A DNA stretch of 52,959 bases, from positions 155,004-207,962 of the forward strand of contig NZ_RDBL01000029.1 of assembly GCF_008042035.1 (NCBI RefSeq), given 5' to 3'. The stretch is from Streptomyces sp. col6. GTDB lineage: Bacteria; Actinomycetota; Actinomycetes; Streptomycetales; Streptomycetaceae. Below, in pieces: positions 8,718 to 16,941 of the stretch. Within the stretch, counting starts at the first letter, position 1; each line of letters starts with the position of its first letter. Both the position numbers and the translations under genes were made by a program. The notes below the pieces were generated by a model. It was not told the DNA's origin. It saw only the letters and a program-made list of their open reading frames with translations, and did no database searches.

Positions 8718-9033
8718 GCCCAGATCTGCTATTGGCCTCGGTATTCACCCTGCGGCACCAACCGTATGCGTTAAGTGTTCAAATCACCAAAAACCTGACA
8801 TATGCCATGGGCTCTCCCGCGCCCTCGCCCGCCATGGAGAGAAACCCCCACGAGCTCGGACACGTTGCGATTCGATCACTGAAGCGACCAAGATCACATT
8901 CGGGTCACGGCGCCGCACCCGTGTTTATCGGCACGGCTGTTGCGCCACCTGTCCCCGTCGGCGACCGCTAAAACCTTTCTCCTCACGGAGTAACCGGATG
9001 AGGTGAAACATTGCCGCCAAACCGGGCATTGGG
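8718..9033. other. long AT-richer regulatory intergenic region upstream of whiB and cysteine dioxygenase
   Basis: About 320 bp of lower-GC sequence than its surroundings, between divergent transcription units. No protein gene with convincing codon bias was seen; a reading of about 45 codons starting near 8834 lacks a ribosome site. It probably holds further developmental regulation of whiB. Confidence 0.4.
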
Positions 9034-9069
9034 TTGACAGTGGGCGGTTCTCCGGTTCTCCTTGATGGC
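9034..9069 (+). promoter_or_regulatory. promoter of the Cys-rich leader ORF / cysteine dioxygenase
   Basis: TTGACA at 9034-9039 is a perfect -35. With an 18-bp spacer the -10 (weak, CTCCTT at 9058-9063) would place the transcript start at the A of ATG 9070, i.e. a leaderless upstream ORF. No ribosome-binding site precedes that ATG, consistent with leaderless initiation. Confidence 0.5.
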
Positions 9070-9165
9070 ATGCCAGTGACCTCAGCGACGCACGCCACCC
9101 ACGCCCGTGGGTTCCGTAGCGCTGTCCAGGCTCGCTGTTGCTGTTCCAGCTGTCTCAGCTGTTGA
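9070..9165 (+). CDS. 31-residue Cys-rich leader peptide (putative cysteine-responsive attenuator)
   Basis: Short ORF from ATG 9070 to TGA 9163-9165. The peptide ends ARCCCSSCLSC: five Cys codons in the last nine, three consecutive. It sits 160 nt upstream of the cysteine dioxygenase start. The Cys codons overlap a potential hairpin CAGCTG-TCT-CAGCTG (9147-9161), and a second stem GTGGCC/GGCCAC lies at 9229-9253 between leader and gene. Leaderless polycysteine ORFs that sense Cys-tRNA charging are established in mycobacteria for sulfur genes; the same logic here is inferred. It is too short for normal gene finding. Confidence 0.7.
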   Translation: MPVTSATHATHARGFRSAVQARCCCSSCLSC

Positions 9166-9325
9166 TAGCGCCGACGCCGTCGTAGCCCCCGCTCCGGCTC
9201 GGCCCCGCTCGTCCCGGACCTCCCCCACGTGGCCCCTCCGGCCTCGCGGCCACCGGCCCCCGGTTCTCGTGACGAGTCCCTCGCACCCCACGCCGTACTC
9301 GCACCCGCCGAGGAACCACCGCCCC

Positions 9326-9859
9326 ATGAACAGCAGCGACAGCGACCTCCAGATCGCCGGCGACCTCCTGGAGGTCCCGCACCTCCTTCGCCCCGCCCGC
9401 GAACACCCCGTCACCGTGGCCGAGTTCGTCGGCCTCGCCCGCGCCATCGCCGCCGAGCGCGACCTGTGGGAACCGCTCGTCCAGTACGACGCCACCAGCC
9501 GCTGGTACCACCGCCTGCGCACAGTTCCCCAAGGTCTCGGCTCCGCTCGACCAGGGGAGACCCCACTCGGCTACGAGGTCTGGCTGCTGAGCTGGGTGCC
9601 CGGACAGGGCAGCGGGCTGCACGACCACGGCCCGTCCTCCGGTGTGCTGACCGTGCTCGACGGCGAGCTGACCGAGCGCACGGACCGGGGGAAGCGGACG
9701 CTGGGCGCCGGGGCGCAGCGCGTCTTCGCCCCCGGCTACGTCCACGAGGTCGTCAACGACTCCCTCGAACCGGCCGTGAGCCTGCACATCTACTACCCGG
9801 GCCTCACCGACATGCCGATGCACGCCGCGCAGTGCGCCCCGGCGGTCGCCACAGCCTGA
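9326..9859 (+). CDS. cysteine dioxygenase family protein
   Basis: 177 residues from ATG 9326, with GAGGAA upstream. Cupin fold enzyme that oxidises L-cysteine to cysteine sulfinate using non-haem Fe(II). Iron ligands are H99 and H101 (GLHDHGPSSG) and H140 (PGYVHEVVND). The start was chosen because the family N-terminus begins here (DLQIAGDLLEVPHL); the region upstream holds the leader ORF in another frame. Residues 67-81 (VPQGLGSARPGETPL) interrupt the usual junction between YHRLRT and GYEVWLLSW and correspond to a palindromic repeat element inserted in frame. Regulation by the upstream Cys-rich ORF is likely. Confidence 0.92.
   Translation: MNSSDSDLQIAGDLLEVPHLLRPAREHPVTVAEFVGLARAIAAERDLWEPLVQYDATSRWYHRLRTVPQGLGSARPGETPLGYEVWLLSWVPGQGSGLHDHGPSSGVLTVLDGELTERTDRGKRTLGAGAQRVFAPGYVHEVVNDSLEPAVSLHIYYPGLTDMPMHAAQCAPAVATA
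9524..9568 (+). repeat. palindromic repeat element inserted in frame in the dioxygenase gene
   Basis: 45 bp, exactly 15 codons. TCCCC...GGTC near its left side pairs with GACC...GGGGA on its right, with a loop of about 12 nt. It resembles a dispersed intergenic Streptomyces palindrome. It adds a surface loop between two conserved dioxygenase segments without breaking the frame. Confidence 0.55.
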
Positions 9860-9905
9860 ACAGCCCCCGTGCCCGAACCCAACAGCTCCTGACAAACTGT
9901 TTCGC

Positions 9906-10862
9906 ATGCGCATTGTGGTTCTGGCCGGCGGTATCGGTGGTGCTCGGTTTCTGCGTGGCCTCAAGGAGGCCGCGCCCGACGCGGACATCACGGTCATCGG
10001 CAACACCGGTGACGACATCCATCTGTTCGGGCTCAAGGTCTGCCCCGACCTCGACACCGTGATGTACACCCTCGGCGGTGGCATCAACGAGGAGCAGGGC
10101 TGGGGCCGGGCCGACGAGACCTTCCACGTCAAGGGCGAGCTCGCCGCGTACGGCGTGGGCCCCGAGTGGTTCGGGCTCGGAGACCGCGACTTCGCCACGC
10201 ACATCGTCCGTACGCAGATGCTCGGCGCGGGCTACCCGCTGAGCGCCGTCACCGAGGCGCTCTGTGCGCGCTGGAAGCCGGGTGTGCGGCTGCTGCCCAT
10301 GTCCGACGACCGCGTCGAGACGCATGTGGCGATCGACGAGGGCGGCGAGAGCCGGGCCGTGCACTTCCAGGAGTACTGGGTGAAGCTGCGGGCCTCCGTA
10401 CCGGCGCGGGCGATCGTGCCCGTCGGCGCGGAGCAGGCCAAGCCGGCGCCCGGCGTCCTGGAGGCGATCGGCGAGGCCGACGTCATCCTCTTCCCGCCGT
10501 CCAACCCGGTCGTCTCCGTCGGGACCATCCTCGCCGTGCCCGGCATCCGCGAGGCCATCGCCGAGGCCGGGGTGCCGGTCGTCGGCCTCTCCCCCATCGT
10601 CGGTGACGCGCCGGTACGCGGGATGGCCGACAAGGTCCTCGCGGCGGTGGGCGTCGAGTCGACGGCCGCCGCGGTCGCCGAGCACTACGGTTCCGGGCTG
10701 CTCGACGGCTGGCTCGTCGACACCGTGGACGCCGGCGCGGTCGAGCGGGTGGAGTCGGCGGGCATCCGCTGCCGGGCCGTGCCGCTGATGATGACCGACG
10801 TCGCCGCCACCGCCGAGATGGCCCGGCAGGCGCTGGCCCTCGCCGGGGAGGTCCACGCGTGA
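9906..10862 (+). CDS. fbiA: 2-phospho-L-lactate transferase (F420 biosynthesis)
   Basis: 318 residues, CofD/FbiA family. It transfers the phospholactyl/phosphoenolpyruvyl group from the LPPG/EPPG precursor to the deazaflavin FO, giving (dehydro)F420-0. Family motifs: the N-terminal VVLAGGIGGARFLRGL nucleotide-binding segment, VIGNTGDDIHLFGLKVCPDLD, YTLGGGINEEQGWG and FPPSNPVVSVGTIL. It begins 46 nt after the dioxygenase and overlaps fbiB by GTGA, so fbiAB is translationally coupled. CAAACT seven bases before the ATG suggests its own leaderless promoter, since no ribosome site is obvious. Confidence 0.95.
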   Translation: MRIVVLAGGIGGARFLRGLKEAAPDADITVIGNTGDDIHLFGLKVCPDLDTVMYTLGGGINEEQGWGRADETFHVKGELAAYGVGPEWFGLGDRDFATHIVRTQMLGAGYPLSAVTEALCARWKPGVRLLPMSDDRVETHVAIDEGGESRAVHFQEYWVKLRASVPARAIVPVGAEQAKPAPGVLEAIGEADVILFPPSNPVVSVGTILAVPGIREAIAEAGVPVVGLSPIVGDAPVRGMADKVLAAVGVESTAAAVAEHYGSGLLDGWLVDTVDAGAVERVESAGIRCRAVPLMMTDVAATAEMARQALALAGEVHA

Positions 10863-12169
10863 GCGCCGGCGACGCCCCCTCCTACCGGGTGTGGGCCCTG
10901 CCCGGCATGCCCGAGGTGCGGGCCGGGGACGACCTCGCGAAGCTCATCGCGGCCACCGAGCCGGGACTCGCCGACGGCGACGTCCTGCTCGTCACCTCGA
11001 AGATCGTCTCCAAGGCGGAGGGCCGGATCGTCGAGGCCACCGACCGGGAGGCGGCGATCGACGCCGAGACGGTACGGGTGGTGGCCCGGCGCGGTCCGCT
11101 GCGGATCGTCGAGAACCGGCAGGGCCTGGTCATGGCCGCCGCCGGCGTCGACGCGTCGAACACCCCCGCCGGCACGGTCCTGCTCCTCCCCGAGGACCCC
11201 GACGCCTCCGCCCGGACCATCCGGGAGGGGCTGCGGGCGGCCCTCGGCGTCGAGGTCGGCGTCCTGGTCACGGACACCTTCGGCCGGCCCTGGCGCAACG
11301 GGCTCACCGATGTCGCGATCGGCGCGGCCGGGGTGCGGGTGCTGGACGACCTGCGGGGCGGGCAGGACGCGTACGGCAATCCGCTCAGCGCGACCGTGGT
11401 CGCCACCGCCGACGAGCTGGCCGCCGCGGGTGACCTGGTCAAGGGCAAGGCGGACGGGCTGCCCGTCGCGGTCGTGCGCGGCCTCGGGCACGTCGTGGAC
11501 GCGGCCGACGAGCAGGGCGCCCGCGCGATGGTGCGGGTCGCGGCCGACGACATGTTCCGGCTGGGGACCTCCGAGGCGGTACGGGAGGCGGTGACCCAGC
11601 GGCGTACGGTGCGCGAGTTCACCGACGAGCCGGTGGACCCGGGGGCGGTACGGCGTGCGGTCGCCGCCGCGGTGACCGCGCCGGCGCCGCACCACACGAC
11701 GCCGTGGCGGTTCGTCCTGCTGGAGTCGGCGGAGTCGCGGACCCGGCTGCTCGACGCGATGCGGGACGCGTGGATCGCGGATCTGCGGCGCGACGGCAAG
11801 AGCGAGGAATCGATCGCGAAGCGGGTGCGGCGGGGCGATGTGCTGCGCCGGGCGCCGTATCTGGTGGTGCCGTGCATGGTGATGGACGGTTCGCACACGT
11901 ACGGCGACGAGCGGCGGGACGGCGCGGAGCGCGAGATGTTCGTGGTCGCGGCGGGGGCGGGCATCCAGAACTTCCTGGTGGCGCTGGCCGGGGAGCGGCT
12001 GGGCTCTGCGTGGGTGTCCTCGACGATGTTCTGCCGGGATGTGGTGCGGCAGGTTCTGGGGCTGCCGTCGTCCTGGGACCCGCTGGGGGCGGTTGCGGTG
12101 GGGCACGCGGTTTCGGCCCCCGGGCCGCGGGTGGGGCGGTCCGCGGAGGACTTCGTCGTCGTGCGGTAG
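10859..12169 (+). CDS. fbiB: F420-0:L-glutamate ligase / FMN-dependent dehydro-F420 reductase
   Basis: 436-residue two-domain protein. Residues about 1-245 are the CofE-type gamma-glutamyl ligase (VLLVTSKIVSKAEGRIVE; DTFGRPWRNGLTDVAIG), which adds the polyglutamate tail to F420-0 using GTP. Residues about 250-436 are a nitroreductase-like FMN domain (VTQRRTVREFTDEPVD; PHHTTPWRFVLLES; FVVAAGAGIQNFLVALA) that reduces dehydro-F420-0 in actinobacteria. GTG start at 10859 within the fbiA stop. The fused two-domain form is typical of Actinobacteria; archaea have the ligase alone. Confidence 0.95.
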   Translation: MSAGDAPSYRVWALPGMPEVRAGDDLAKLIAATEPGLADGDVLLVTSKIVSKAEGRIVEATDREAAIDAETVRVVARRGPLRIVENRQGLVMAAAGVDASNTPAGTVLLLPEDPDASARTIREGLRAALGVEVGVLVTDTFGRPWRNGLTDVAIGAAGVRVLDDLRGGQDAYGNPLSATVVATADELAAAGDLVKGKADGLPVAVVRGLGHVVDAADEQGARAMVRVAADDMFRLGTSEAVREAVTQRRTVREFTDEPVDPGAVRRAVAAAVTAPAPHHTTPWRFVLLESAESRTRLLDAMRDAWIADLRRDGKSEESIAKRVRRGDVLRRAPYLVVPCMVMDGSHTYGDERRDGAEREMFVVAAGAGIQNFLVALAGERLGSAWVSSTMFCRDVVRQVLGLPSSWDPLGAVAVGHAVSAPGPRVGRSAEDFVVVR

Positions 12170-12213
12170 GCGCCTTTGGCGCCGTGTTCCGGGGTCCTGG
12201 CTCCGTGTGACCT

Positions 12214-12239
12214 GAGCCCCGACGGGCCGTTCGGGGCTC
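12214..12239 (+). terminator. hairpin terminator after fbiB
   Basis: GAGCCCCGA (12214-12222), an 8-nt loop, then TCGGGGCTC (12231-12239): a perfect 9-bp stem in the convergent gap between fbiB and the glycosylase gene. No T-tract, as is common for Streptomyces terminators. Confidence 0.65.
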
Positions 12240-12253
12240 TGCCCCGGGCCCCG

Positions 12254-12275
12254 GTCCTCAATCGCCGGACGGGCT
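12254..12275 (+). repeat. dispersed intergenic repeat, copy 1
   Basis: GTCCTCAATCGCCGGACGGG and the next two bases recur almost exactly at 38873-38895 and, inverted with one change, at 24752-24773. All three lie in gaps between convergent genes. Confidence 0.75.
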
Positions 12276-12296
12276 AGATTTTGGCCCGGCCCGGCG

Positions 12297-13337
12297 TCAC
12301 AGCTGTGCGATGTCCCTCGGCTGGAAGCGTGGTGCCCTGCGGGGTGGTGTCGCGCCCGAGAGCAGGATGAGGCGGGTCGCCCGGTGGCGTTGGCCCTCGT
12401 ACGGGGTCAGGAGGGCGAGCATTTCCTCGTCGTCCGCGTTGCGGTTGCCCGCCAGGGCGTGGCCGACGATGCCGGGGAGGTGGAAGTCCCCGACCGTCAC
12501 CGCGTCCGGCGCACCGTTGGAGCGTTGCAGGGTCTCCGCCGCCGTCCAGGGGCCGATGCCCGGGATCGCCCGGAGGCGGGTCAGCGCGTCGGGGAGGTCC
12601 ATGGTGGCCGCCTCCTCCATGCGCCGGGCCACCCGCACCGCGCGCAGGATCGTCGCCGAGCGCTTGCTGTCGACGCCCGCGCGGTGCCAGTCCCAGGACG
12701 GGATCAGCGACCAGGTGCGGGCGTCCGGCATGACGTAGAGGCCGTACTCCTGCGGACCCGGCGCGGGCTCCCCGTACTGACGGACCAGGAGACGCCAGGC
12801 GCGGTACGCCTCGTCCGTCGTGACCTTCTGCTCCAGGACCGACGGGATCAGCGACTCCAGGACCAGGCCCGTGCGCAGCAGCCGCAGTCCGGGGCGGCGG
12901 TGCTGGGTCTGGGCGAGGAGGCGGTGGCGCGGGGTGAAGGCGGCCGGGTCGTCACCCTCGCCGAGCAGCGTGGGCAGCTGGTCCAGCAGCCAGGACGCGC
13001 CGGGCCCCCAGGCCGATGCCTCGATCCGGCCGTCGCGGGCGACGACGTGGAGCGTGCCGGGGCCCTCGGGGGTGCGGCTGGCCCGGCGCACGGAGCCGTC
13101 GGCGACCATCCGGAACGTGGGGTCGGCGGGGCCCCTGCGCAGGGGGCCGAGGACGAGCCGCAGGTCGAGCGGGCCCGGCGGGGTCCAGACGCGGGTCTGC
13201 GCCGCCGGTACGGGTGTGGCCGCCGCCTGGTGCGGGACGGGCGCGCGCCGGGCGTTGCGGGGAGCGAAGCGTCCTGCCACGGATGAGGTCCTCGGTCGTC
13301 GGGTCTGCCTGTCGAGGGTACGGCTGTTTTCGGCCAT
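12297..13337 (-). CDS. DNA-3-methyladenine glycosylase family (AlkA-like HhH-GPD) protein
   Basis: 346 residues. It carries the helix-hairpin-helix LRAIPGIGPWTAAETL (about 255-270) and the catalytic aspartate of the HhH-GPD fold in VTVGDFHLPG (D284). The first ~50 residues are basic and Pro/Ala-rich, outside the domain. Expected to excise alkylated purines in base-excision repair. It faces fbiB tail to tail and has the nucleotidyltransferase gene upstream on the same strand (33 nt between them). In mycobacteria this position has a different gene, so it is not part of the conserved core block. Confidence 0.9.
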   Translation of the reverse strand: MAENSRTLDRQTRRPRTSSVAGRFAPRNARRAPVPHQAAATPVPAAQTRVWTPPGPLDLRLVLGPLRRGPADPTFRMVADGSVRRASRTPEGPGTLHVVARDGRIEASAWGPGASWLLDQLPTLLGEGDDPAAFTPRHRLLAQTQHRRPGLRLLRTGLVLESLIPSVLEQKVTTDEAYRAWRLLVRQYGEPAPGPQEYGLYVMPDARTWSLIPSWDWHRAGVDSKRSATILRAVRVARRMEEAATMDLPDALTRLRAIPGIGPWTAAETLQRSNGAPDAVTVGDFHLPGIVGHALAGNRNADDEEMLALLTPYEGQRHRATRLILLSGATPPRRAPRFQPRDIAQL

Positions 13338-13370
13338 CCGGTCCGCGTACGGGCCGGGCGGCCGGTCCGC

Positions 13371-14462
13371 TCACTCGTCCGAGGAGAACCGCACCGAGGC
13401 GTCCGGCAGACGCGCCCCGCACCAGATCCGCACGCCGTCGCGCAGCTCGTTGTCGGCACCCACCTCGGCGCCGTCGCCGACGACCGCGCCGGCCAGGACC
13501 GTACGGCTGCCGATCCTGGCGCGCTCGCCGACCAGGGAGTCCGTGATCACCGCGCCGGGTTCGACGACAGCGCCCGCGAGCACGGCGGAGCCGTCGATCC
13601 GGGCGCCCGCGCCGATGACCGCGCCGTCGCCGATGACCGTGCCGCCGGAGAGCTTGGCGTCGGAGGCGACGGAGGCGGTCGGCAGGACGAGGCGGTCGCC
13701 GCAGCGGCCCGGCACCGCCGGGGACGGGGCGCGGCCGAGCACCAGGTCGGCGGAGCCCCGGACGAAGGCCTGCGGAGTGCCGAGATCCAGCCAGTACGTG
13801 GAGTCGACCATGCCCTGGAGGTGGGCGCCCTCGGCGAGGAGACCGGGGAAGGTCTCGCGCTCGACGGAGACGGGGCGGCCGGCCGGGATGGTGTCGATGA
13901 CCGAGCGGCGGAAGATGTACGCGCCGGCGTTGATCTGGTCGGTGACGATCTCCTCGGGCGTCTGCGGCTTCTCCAGGAAGGCGGTGACGCGGCCGGTGTC
14001 GTCGGTGGGCACGAGGCCGAAGGCGCGCGGGTCCTCGACCCGGGTCAGATGGAGGGAGACATCGGCGCCGGAGTCGGCGTGCGAGGTGACCAGGGCCCGG
14101 ATGTCGAGGCCGGTGAGGATGTCGCCGTTGAAGATGAGGACCGGTTCGTCCGGGCCGGAGGCGAGGCGGTGGGCGACGTTGCGGATGGCTCCGCCGGTGC
14201 CGAGCGGTTCGCGTTCGGTGACGTACTCGATGTGCAGGCCCAGCGAGGAGCCGTCACCGAAGTAGGGCTCGAAGACCTCGGCGAGGTACGAGGTGGCGAG
14301 GACGATGTGCTCGACCCCGGCGGCCCTGGCACGCGCCAGCTGGTGCGTGAGGAAGGGGACGCCCGCCGCCGGAACCATGGGTTTGGGCGTGTGCACCGTG
14401 AGCGGGCGCAGCCGGGTTCCCTTCCCGCCGACCAGGAGGATCGCTTCTTTTGCCTCTGTCAC
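13371..14462 (-). CDS. manC: mannose-1-phosphate guanylyltransferase-like nucleotidyltransferase
   Basis: 363 residues from GTG 14462 (AGGAAG upstream); longer in-frame readings upstream lack ribosome sites. The N-terminal sugar-nucleotidyltransferase domain has ILLVGGKGTRLRPLTVHTPK with the activating GG-x-GTRL and Lys, followed by FNGDIL and EKPQTPEEI. The C-terminal ~110 residues are a left-handed beta-helix (repeats such as GAVIGAGARIDGSAVLAGAV). Position beside fbiB matches the mycobacterial GDP-mannose pyrophosphorylase, and manB lies in the same block, so GTP:mannose-1-P is the likely reaction. Sequence alone cannot exclude glucose-1-P. Confidence 0.85.
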   Translation of the reverse strand: MTEAKEAILLVGGKGTRLRPLTVHTPKPMVPAAGVPFLTHQLARARAAGVEHIVLATSYLAEVFEPYFGDGSSLGLHIEYVTEREPLGTGGAIRNVAHRLASGPDEPVLIFNGDILTGLDIRALVTSHADSGADVSLHLTRVEDPRAFGLVPTDDTGRVTAFLEKPQTPEEIVTDQINAGAYIFRRSVIDTIPAGRPVSVERETFPGLLAEGAHLQGMVDSTYWLDLGTPQAFVRGSADLVLGRAPSPAVPGRCGDRLVLPTASVASDAKLSGGTVIGDGAVIGAGARIDGSAVLAGAVVEPGAVITDSLVGERARIGSRTVLAGAVVGDGAEVGADNELRDGVRIWCGARLPDASVRFSSDE

Positions 14463-14590
14463 AGCACTGTCTTCGCTTCCTGCTGGGGCCAGGCGTCCCG
14501 AGCCCAGCGGGGATGGGACAGCAGCTTCTTCGGCTGGCCAGTGTATGCAGAGCCCGGGGACGGTCCTCGGCCAGCGCTCCTCCGCAGGCG

Positions 14591-15856
14591 TCAGCGCCCC
14601 TGCAGACGAGCCGACGTGGTCCGCGCGGTCCCGAGCTGCTTGTAGAGACGCGCTCCCGGGCAATCGGTTGCGAATCCGTCGCGGTGGCCGGAGATGACGT
14701 TCAGTCCGACCCTTTTGCCCCTCTTGTACTTGTCACCGCCGCCCGAGACCAGCGTCACCCTGCCCTTTGGATCGGCGCCGGACAGGCCGAGCTTCCAGGC
14801 GGTGAGCCGGGAGACGGCAGTGACGGCCGCGGCGGGCGGATCGGAGCTGCGGAACGTGCCGAGGACGGCGATGCCCATGGTGTCGGTGTTGAAGCCGAAG
14901 GTGTGGGCGCCCATGACCGGCTTGGTCACACCGCCCGCCCGGCCCTCGTAGATGTTTCCGCACCTGTCGACCAGGAAGTTGTAGCCGAGGTCGCGCCATC
15001 CGTTGCTTCTGACGTGGAAGCGGTAGATGCCCCGGATCACCGAGGGCGCCTGGGAGCAGCTGTAGTTGTTGCCGGTGGCGCTGTGGTGCACGAAGGCCGC
15101 CTTCACCGTCCTCGTGTACGCGAAACCCTTCTCGCGCAGCTTCTCGTCGGCGCCCCAGCCCTTGCGGGTGATGATCCGCGGGCGCGGCCCGATGTACGGC
15201 TTCGCGGCGGGCGCGAGCCCTGCGGCGGCCTCGGTTTCGGTCCGGTCCAGGGCGGGAAGCACGGCGGACGCCTGCCCCGCCGTACGGTCCGCGCCGGCCG
15301 GGGCCGTCCCCTCCCGCGGGTCCTGGCCCGGGTCGACGAGTTCGAGGTGCAGCCCGGTGGGCAGCGATACGGGGAGGGCGTCCCGGGATTCGGGGGCCTC
15401 CGGGCGGACCCGGACCTCGACGCCGTCGGACGCGCCGACCCAGAGCGGGGCGGTGGAGCCCTTGACGGCGCCCGCAGCGCGTTCGGCGGAGCCGGGGTCG
15501 GGGGCGTGTTCGGCGTTGTGCGTCTCCAGGTCCTGCCAGCCGGACCAGTGGTGGGTGCCGGCGGCGCGGGTGCGGACCCGGGCGGTGCCGCGGAGTTCGG
15601 CGTCCTCGTCGTCCCAGACGACGCCGACCATGGAGAACGGGCGGACCTCACGCCCGGTCAGCCCCCGTTCCCCGGTGGGTGCGCCGGTGGCGCGGGCTGC
15701 GGGCGACAGCGGGTCCAGCGGCAGTGACTGCGTCGATCCGGGCAGGTCGTTCTCGTGGGCGGGGGCGTCGGGGGCGGCGCCCGCGGGCGCGGCGAGAGGC
15801 AGGACGAGGGCTGCCGTACAGGTGACACCGATGGCGGATGCAAGGAAGGCACGCAT
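14591..15856 (-). CDS. secreted N-acetylmuramoyl-L-alanine amidase (PGRP domain)
   Basis: 421 residues from ATG 15856 (AAGGA 8 nt upstream). The signal peptide covers residues 1-28 (LASAIGVTCTAALVLPLAAP, cleavage near AGA-AP). A variable region of ~180 residues follows, then a peptidoglycan-recognition/amidase-2 domain from about residue 215. Zinc ligands are visible in AAFVHHSATGNNYSC, ISGHRDGFATDCPG (His and Cys); the catalytic Tyr is in LGYNFLVDRCGNIYEGR. It should cleave the amide between MurNAc and the stem peptide in the cell wall. The long in-frame extension upstream is not coding. Confidence 0.92.
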   Translation of the reverse strand: MRAFLASAIGVTCTAALVLPLAAPAGAAPDAPAHENDLPGSTQSLPLDPLSPAARATGAPTGERGLTGREVRPFSMVGVVWDDEDAELRGTARVRTRAAGTHHWSGWQDLETHNAEHAPDPGSAERAAGAVKGSTAPLWVGASDGVEVRVRPEAPESRDALPVSLPTGLHLELVDPGQDPREGTAPAGADRTAGQASAVLPALDRTETEAAAGLAPAAKPYIGPRPRIITRKGWGADEKLREKGFAYTRTVKAAFVHHSATGNNYSCSQAPSVIRGIYRFHVRSNGWRDLGYNFLVDRCGNIYEGRAGGVTKPVMGAHTFGFNTDTMGIAVLGTFRSSDPPAAAVTAVSRLTAWKLGLSGADPKGRVTLVSGGGDKYKRGKRVGLNVISGHRDGFATDCPGARLYKQLGTARTTSARLQGR

Positions 15857-15994
15857 ACATATGATCCTTGGCATACCGGGACAACTCCGGCCACCCGGAT
15901 GGTCCCGCGTCGCTGACGGACCGTCTGCCGAATCGGTGTACGCGGCAACGGTCGGGCCCGTCGCCGTCCGGCACGGCCGCGTACGCTTCCGGGC

Positions 15995-16744
15995 ATGAAC
16001 GCCAGCGACCGTACCCCCGCCGACCTGCTGCGTTCCGCGCTCGCCGCGGACCCGGCCCGCCCCCTCGTCACCTTCTACGACGACGCCACCGGTGAGCGCG
16101 TCGAACTGTCGGTGGCCACCTTCGCCAATTGGGTGGCCAAGACCGCCAATCTGCTCCAGGGCGACCTGGCCGCCGAGCCCGGTGACCGGCTGGCGCTGCT
16201 GCTGCCCGCGCACTGGCAGTCCGCGGTGTGGCTGCTGGCCTGCGCCTCGGTGGGGGTGGTGGCCGAGGTGCAGGGCGACCCGGCCGGCGCCGATCTCGTC
16301 GTCTCCGGCCCGGACACGCTGGACGCGGCGCGGGCCTGCCGGGGTGAGCGGATCGCCCTGGCACTGCGCCCGTTGGGCGGGCGGTTCCCGCAGGCACCCG
16401 AGGGCTTCGCGGACTACGCGGTGGAGGTGCCGGGCCAGGGCGACCGGTTCGCACCGTTCGCCCCGGTGGACCCGGACGGGCCGGCGCTGATGGTGGGCGG
16501 GGCCGCGTTCACGGCGGCCGAGCTGGTGGCGCGGGCCCGCGAGGACGGGGCCGCGCTGGGCCTGGGCGCCGGTTCGCGGCTGCTGTCGGGGCGTTCGTAC
16601 GACACCTGGGACGGGCTCGTCGCCGGGCTCTACGCACCCCTGGCGACCGGGGGTTCCGTGGTCCTGTGCCGCCATCTCGACCGGCTGGGCGCGGACGCGC
16701 TGGCGCAGCGGGTGGAGAGCGAGCGGGTCACGCTGACGGTGTGA
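15995..16744 (+). CDS. TIGR03089 family protein (truncated AMP-binding-like)
   Basis: 249 residues. It resembles the N-terminal half of acyl-/aminoacyl-adenylating enzymes (LVTFYDDATGERVELSVATFANWVAKTANLL; GDRLALLLPAHWQSAVWLLAC) but lacks the P-loop and the C-terminal catalytic lid, as is usual for this actinobacterial family; function unknown. TACGCT lies seven bases before the ATG and no ribosome site is seen, so a leaderless transcript is likely. It is divergent from the amidase and upstream of the LCP cluster. Confidence 0.88.
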   Translation: MNASDRTPADLLRSALAADPARPLVTFYDDATGERVELSVATFANWVAKTANLLQGDLAAEPGDRLALLLPAHWQSAVWLLACASVGVVAEVQGDPAGADLVVSGPDTLDAARACRGERIALALRPLGGRFPQAPEGFADYAVEVPGQGDRFAPFAPVDPDGPALMVGGAAFTAAELVARAREDGAALGLGAGSRLLSGRSYDTWDGLVAGLYAPLATGGSVVLCRHLDRLGADALAQRVESERVTLTV

Positions 16745-16941
16745 CAGGGGGCGGTCCGCGTACCCGGTACGACAAGCGGTCCGAGGCCCACCCGTCCGGC
16801 CCATCGTGGGCCGAGCCCTCCGCGTCGGCGCTCAACTCCGGTACATGATCTGCCGTACAGACCAGCCGAGGCACAACCAAGCGTGAGGTTCAGCCGTCTA
16901 CTTCTGCGACCGGCGGCCCAGCGCGCCGCCGAACGTGAAGG

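Noticed and set aside
8834..8971. 45-codon reading upstream of the dioxygenase leader
   Set aside because: No ribosome site, promoter or codon bias, and no recognisable sequence.
15857..15994. Cyclic di-AMP (ydaO-type) riboswitch upstream of the secreted amidase
   Set aside because: Such riboswitches often precede Streptomyces wall hydrolases, but this gap is 138 bp and shows none of the expected conserved core.
14591..16804. Extended N-terminus of the amidase reading across the TIGR03089 gene
   Set aside because: A signal peptide and ribosome site define the start at 15856; the upstream part is antisense to a real gene.
16845..16886. 13-codon ORF upstream of LCP1 as a leader peptide
   Set aside because: Sequence MICRTDQPRHNQA has no codon run or nearby terminator hairpin, and no ribosome site.
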